Positions 52,605 through 64,000 of a stretch of 64,000 nucleotides of DNA are shown one piece after another. How positions within the stretch are numbered: the stretch's first letter is position 1; each line of letters opens with the position of its first letter. A program made the translations under genes and the position numbers. Where the stretch lies: contig JACEVL010000460.1 of NCBI GenBank assembly GCA_020284085.1, forward strand, positions 248,001-312,000. Direction: 5' to 3'. The DNA is from Aporrectodea caliginosa (Eukaryota; Annelida; Clitellata; Crassiclitellata; Lumbricidae). The notes beneath the pieces were generated by a model. That model saw only the letters and a program-made list of their open reading frames with translations, made no database searches and was not told where the DNA came from.

Positions 52605-52839
52605 AAAGTTATATGCTGCCTCGACGACTTCAACACAAATTGACTCTCCGTTTCTGTTTCCAGTAGTGACGTTCTGATTAGTTACGGCCCTTCCAGTTGG
52701 AAATTTACTGAGATCGGACTATTGTATTGGTGACCAAAGAAATATAAATTATAAAGATTTCACGTCTGCTGTTTGCATTTACGGTATGTCAAGGTCAATA
52801 AAATGATTTACAGTAATCATTTCATCATTGGTGGCAACT

Positions 52840-52931
52840 GGTTATACTAAAAAGGGCAGAATTCACTGGTGGGGAAAATGGCAAGGACTGGTGGGGAATT
52901 TCAGAGGGCTGGTGGGGAATTTCCCCACCAG
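52840..52931. repeat. CTGGTGGGGAA repeats ending in a 23-bp palindrome
   Basis: CTGGTGGGGAA occurs three times (about 52866, 52888, 52909) and the last runs into its own complement, forming a near-perfect palindrome at 52909-52931. Confidence 0.75.
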
Positions 52932-53221
52932 TCAACATGTTAACATGTTAAAATGCCCTGTGTTGCTCATATGCAATGACCATCGTTCTGAAACAATCTT
53001 CCATTGCATACCTACCCTTGGACTCTGTGTATCATAGCTTACATTTTGACTCTTAGACTCTTAGCACATCCGTGCTGCTTTTCGTTAAGGCACTAAAAAT
53101 GCGTTACATTAATTATATAGTATATACACACTAAAGAATGAAGTTTAGAAGAAAAAACGCCAATTTAGCAAATTAAAAAAATTGATGAAAAATAACAGGA
53201 CAAAAAGAAATTTTAGATGCC

Positions 53222-53231
53222 AAAAGGTCAC

Positions 53232-53269
<38 letters not shown>

Positions 53270-54113
53270 AATGAGTTCTAAAAATAAAAGTTCTAGGGCC
53301 TCATCGAACCCAGGCACGCGATAGCATTGAACCGCTGGATTGTAACTGAGATCTTTTGGAACAGGAAGAAAGTTTACTGTGGATCTTAAGTTGTTCTTGT
53401 CAACCGTCAGCCGAGTTCTATGATGAAGGCCAGGCCATCCCGGTCCATAGGTCCCATCGTTTCTATCGCGATAGGGGTAAAACAATATCTCATCTCAAGC
53501 TCGGCGTATTCAGATTTCTTTCTAGTCGCGGCTATTTCCGGCGCTCCTCCTGCCGCTGCTGATGTCTCGGCCAAGTACTATGGCGCGAAAGTGTCAATAA
53601 TTGTCACATCCCAAATCAGAGAACGCCCGCTGTTCCATGGAGTCAATGTTTGACCATCTGGTCTTTTCCATCCAGTCAGGTAAGGCCAACCGTTCCCTGA
53701 TCGACGATACGCCTACCCTGATGAGGCTGCTCAGCACGATATCGTTTACTGAAGAATGTCTTGCTTGTCTGTCGAAGCCCATTGAGTAAGCCATTCCATG
53801 CGAGGCCCTGGCTCAGACCATTGTTCCACATGCGCATGCATGTGGGGCACAGATGACCGCCCCTAGTCTCATGCCCACCGCCACCCTCACCTCGTCGTTC
53901 AGAGTTAGGCCTTGGGCTGCTAGCGGAAGGGCAAATAGCCAGTCTGAAGCTTGCAGGGCCTTTATGGCGTTTAGCCTGGTTCGATCATACGAGTCTTGGG
54001 AGCGCGATGCGATCCCGACATGGCGGCTGAAGGCAGCGGTGTATCCCATGAAGACTGTTTGCAGTCTTAAGACGGGTATTATTATTATTATTATTATAAT
54101 TATTATTATTAAG
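53222..54113 (-). pseudogene. LINE C-terminal region of a second clade
   Basis: The minus strand reads SYDRTRLNAIKALQASDWLF, LAAQGLTLNDEVRVAVGMRL, a Cys knuckle (CAPHACACG), then in shifted frames FDRQARHSSVNDIVLSSL, a decayed P-D-G/W-D segment and RYCFTPIAIETMG. This block is common at the end of certain non-LTR retrotransposon proteins, with PD-(D/E)XK-like spacing. Both sides carry ATT microsatellites (53231-53268, 54076-54113). Several stops. Confidence 0.6.
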
Positions 54114-54166
54114 GATTTCTTAAGTGTCACTGTCAAATGACAAAGCATCAATCGATGAAGCTCAAC

Positions 54167-55039
54167 GGTGGCCTGACAAAATGTCATGCGACAAAATGTC
54201 GCCAACAAAATGTCACCGACAAAATGTCATAACGACAAAATGTCACCTGACAAAATGTAGCCAACAAAATGTCATAAGTATAAATCAGTAAACAAGCGAT
54301 AATTTTATTAATTGATAATTTCAAAAGCAAAATCTACTATAAAGGTTAATAGTAGTGTCAAGTGATTGTAACAACACCTTTTTGACGGTAAGAAAACCTC
54401 TAAAAAAATTGTTATAGTCAAAAACAGCCAAATCAGCTTACTGAATACTAATACAACGCTGAATAATAATGTCTGTCAAGCGAGCATAATTGTTATTGAA
54501 ATGTTCATACAACATTTATATTCAGAACTCTTGCAATGTCCCCCAAATAGGCAATGGAGTCTCTGTTGCTGTAGTCTGTAACGATAGTGTGGAGAGCTTC
54601 ACAGTCTCTGTTGCTGTAGTCTGTAACGATAGTGTGGAGAGCTTCACTGATTCTTACATATGCCTTCTTGTTCCTTCCTGGTTGAACTCCAAGTTCCAGT
54701 TGGCGGCGCAGAAGTTCAATACTGTGCTGTGTTCTTCTATGAAGCCGGTTAGGTCCTTTGTAATGCAGCCGGCTACCTCCTTTGTAATGCAGTTACATTT
54801 GAATCCTGGTCTACTGCACATATTTCACCTTTTATTAGCTTTTGCTTCAATTGTTTTTGGTCGCATATTACCCTGTGTGGATTCTTCTTTGATGTCCTTA
54901 GGCTAAATTAATCCCATGACATTTTGTCGGCGACATTTTGTCGGCGACATTTTTGTCAGGTGATATTTTGTCGTTATGACATTTTGTCGGTGACATTTTG
55001 TCGGTGACATTTTGTCGCATGACATTTTGTCATGGAACC
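54167..55039. mobile_element. DNA transposon with GACAAAATGTC subterminal arrays
   Basis: Both ends carry five to eight copies of GACAAAATGTC and variants, in mirrored order, starting GGTGGCCTGACAAAATGTC on the left and GGTTCCATGACAAAATGTC read from the right. The 8-bp duplication AGCTCAAC (54159-54166, 55040-55047) is perfect. The core includes a 45-bp tandem duplication (54559-54603, 54604-54648). No intact transposase. GG ends with an 8-bp duplication fit Merlin, but hAT or P cannot be excluded. Confidence 0.88.
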
Positions 55040-55227
55040 AGCTCAACAATAGTACCATGTAAGCGAAGGACTGGATCTACACAGTACACTTCTCACAGGA
55101 GGCTCGAACCCATAATCTCCTTGTTACAGCATGGGCACTTTAATCAAAAAGCTATCAAGGCCCACAATTTACAGCAAGAACTATACCACTTATTGAATAT
55201 CCATAATAAAGGAAGTTTGTAATTTAC

Positions 55228-63145
<7,918 letters not shown>

Positions 63146-64000
63146 CTGCAAAGCAGAGGAAAACTCCAAATGCTAGATCATAAATTCCTAATCCAATCTA
63201 ATGACTTCTATAGCACCATAACATCATAATGTCCAAGACATCAGTAGATGGTCACTTTGAGTGAAAATCACAGTCAAAAATTCACAACTGATTTGAAATG
63301 CCCTGTCGAAACCCAACAGGTCTGATAAAACAGAGAATAAACAAGCTCAAAGAGATCATTCCTAAATTTTGACCTAAATGGCATAACGATATTGACAGAA
63401 CAAACTGAACTTCAAAGCTTTGGACCAAAACTGTTCAGGTGTGGAGCACATCAAGATTCATAGAATTCACTGCTCAAATACATTATCTGTTTATTTGAGG
63501 GGTAAGAATGGAAGAGATAGGCCAGTTGGTCAAAATGTAGTACCTCAGCAACTGTAAGAGAATTTCAAACATAAACAATCAAATGCAACTGGGTTGAAGA
63601 TGATGCGATACCTTAGAGAATTCCAAGTGTCCATGATGACAAGTTAAAGCAGTTTAAAGCTCTACATCGCATATCATCAATTTCTGAACATGAACAATTG
63701 CTCAGCTGCCATTGGGTTGGAAGCATCCATTAAATGAATGCGTGGCATGTTCAATAAGTGCTTGCTTTGTGAAGTGGAGAATGCAGGTCCAAGTGTGAAA
63801 ATAAAGAAGTCAACGGAATGCAAACTCCTTTACGAAAAAATAACTTAGCACAATCAATTAAAGCTTGCCATGAGATAGTATAAGCACAGAAATATTAAAT
63901 AGTTAATAAACAACAGTGAACTCCATCACGCTTGCTCCATCATCACATCCACAGCGCCAACAACCCGATAATAAAGTCATTAAGTTGTGGCATAAATTGA
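63146..64000. other. Intron sequence to window edge, nothing recognised
   Basis: No further exon or repeat could be supported before the edge. The upstream exons of the minus-strand gene should lie beyond it. Confidence 0.4.

Overview
The window is animal nuclear DNA from an AT-rich, intron-rich, transposon-laden invertebrate genome. The evidence is small coding exons with GT-AG borders and matching phases, long introns, many microsatellites, tRNA-derived SINEs, CR1/L2-type and other LINE remnants, and at least seven terminal-inverted-repeat DNA transposons (mostly hAT-like, with perfect 8-bp target duplications). The gene content (ABCA transporter, ZZEF1, a Mab-21/cGAS-like gene, a C-type lectin receptor) is metazoan. 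I cannot fix the phylum from sequence alone.

Layout, left to right. 0-2 kb: a small palindromic repeat and a LINE C-terminus. 2.16-2.60 kb (+): last coding exon of an ABCA-family transporter. 3.2-34.1 kb (+): 21 exons of the middle-to-late part of a ZZEF1-like gene, including two ZZ zinc fingers; its introns hold nested hAT elements, LINEs, SINEs and a P-like THAP element. 36.35-38.99 kb (+): an apparently intronless reading frame of three tandem cGAS/Mab-21-like units, interrupted by one in-frame TGA. 43.02-49.32 kb (+): a complete eight-exon gene for a type I membrane receptor with two C-type-lectin-like domains, a Thr-rich stalk, one membrane segment and a tail with repeated tyrosine motifs. 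49.8-55.0 kb: mobile elements. 55.2-63.1 kb (-): eight phase-compatible exons (350 codons) that look like an earlier part of a ZZEF1-like gene, ending in a CUB-like domain.

Two themes stand out. First, the plus-strand and minus-strand ZZEF1-like exon sets carry different parts of the protein, and one inversion of about 3-55 kb would bring them into one orientation and order. This is a genuine rearrangement, two paralogues, or an assembly error. Second, two candidate innate-immune genes (a cGAS-like receptor and a C-type lectin receptor with signalling-type tyrosines) lie on the same strand between the two ZZEF1-like segments. Their functional link is inference only.
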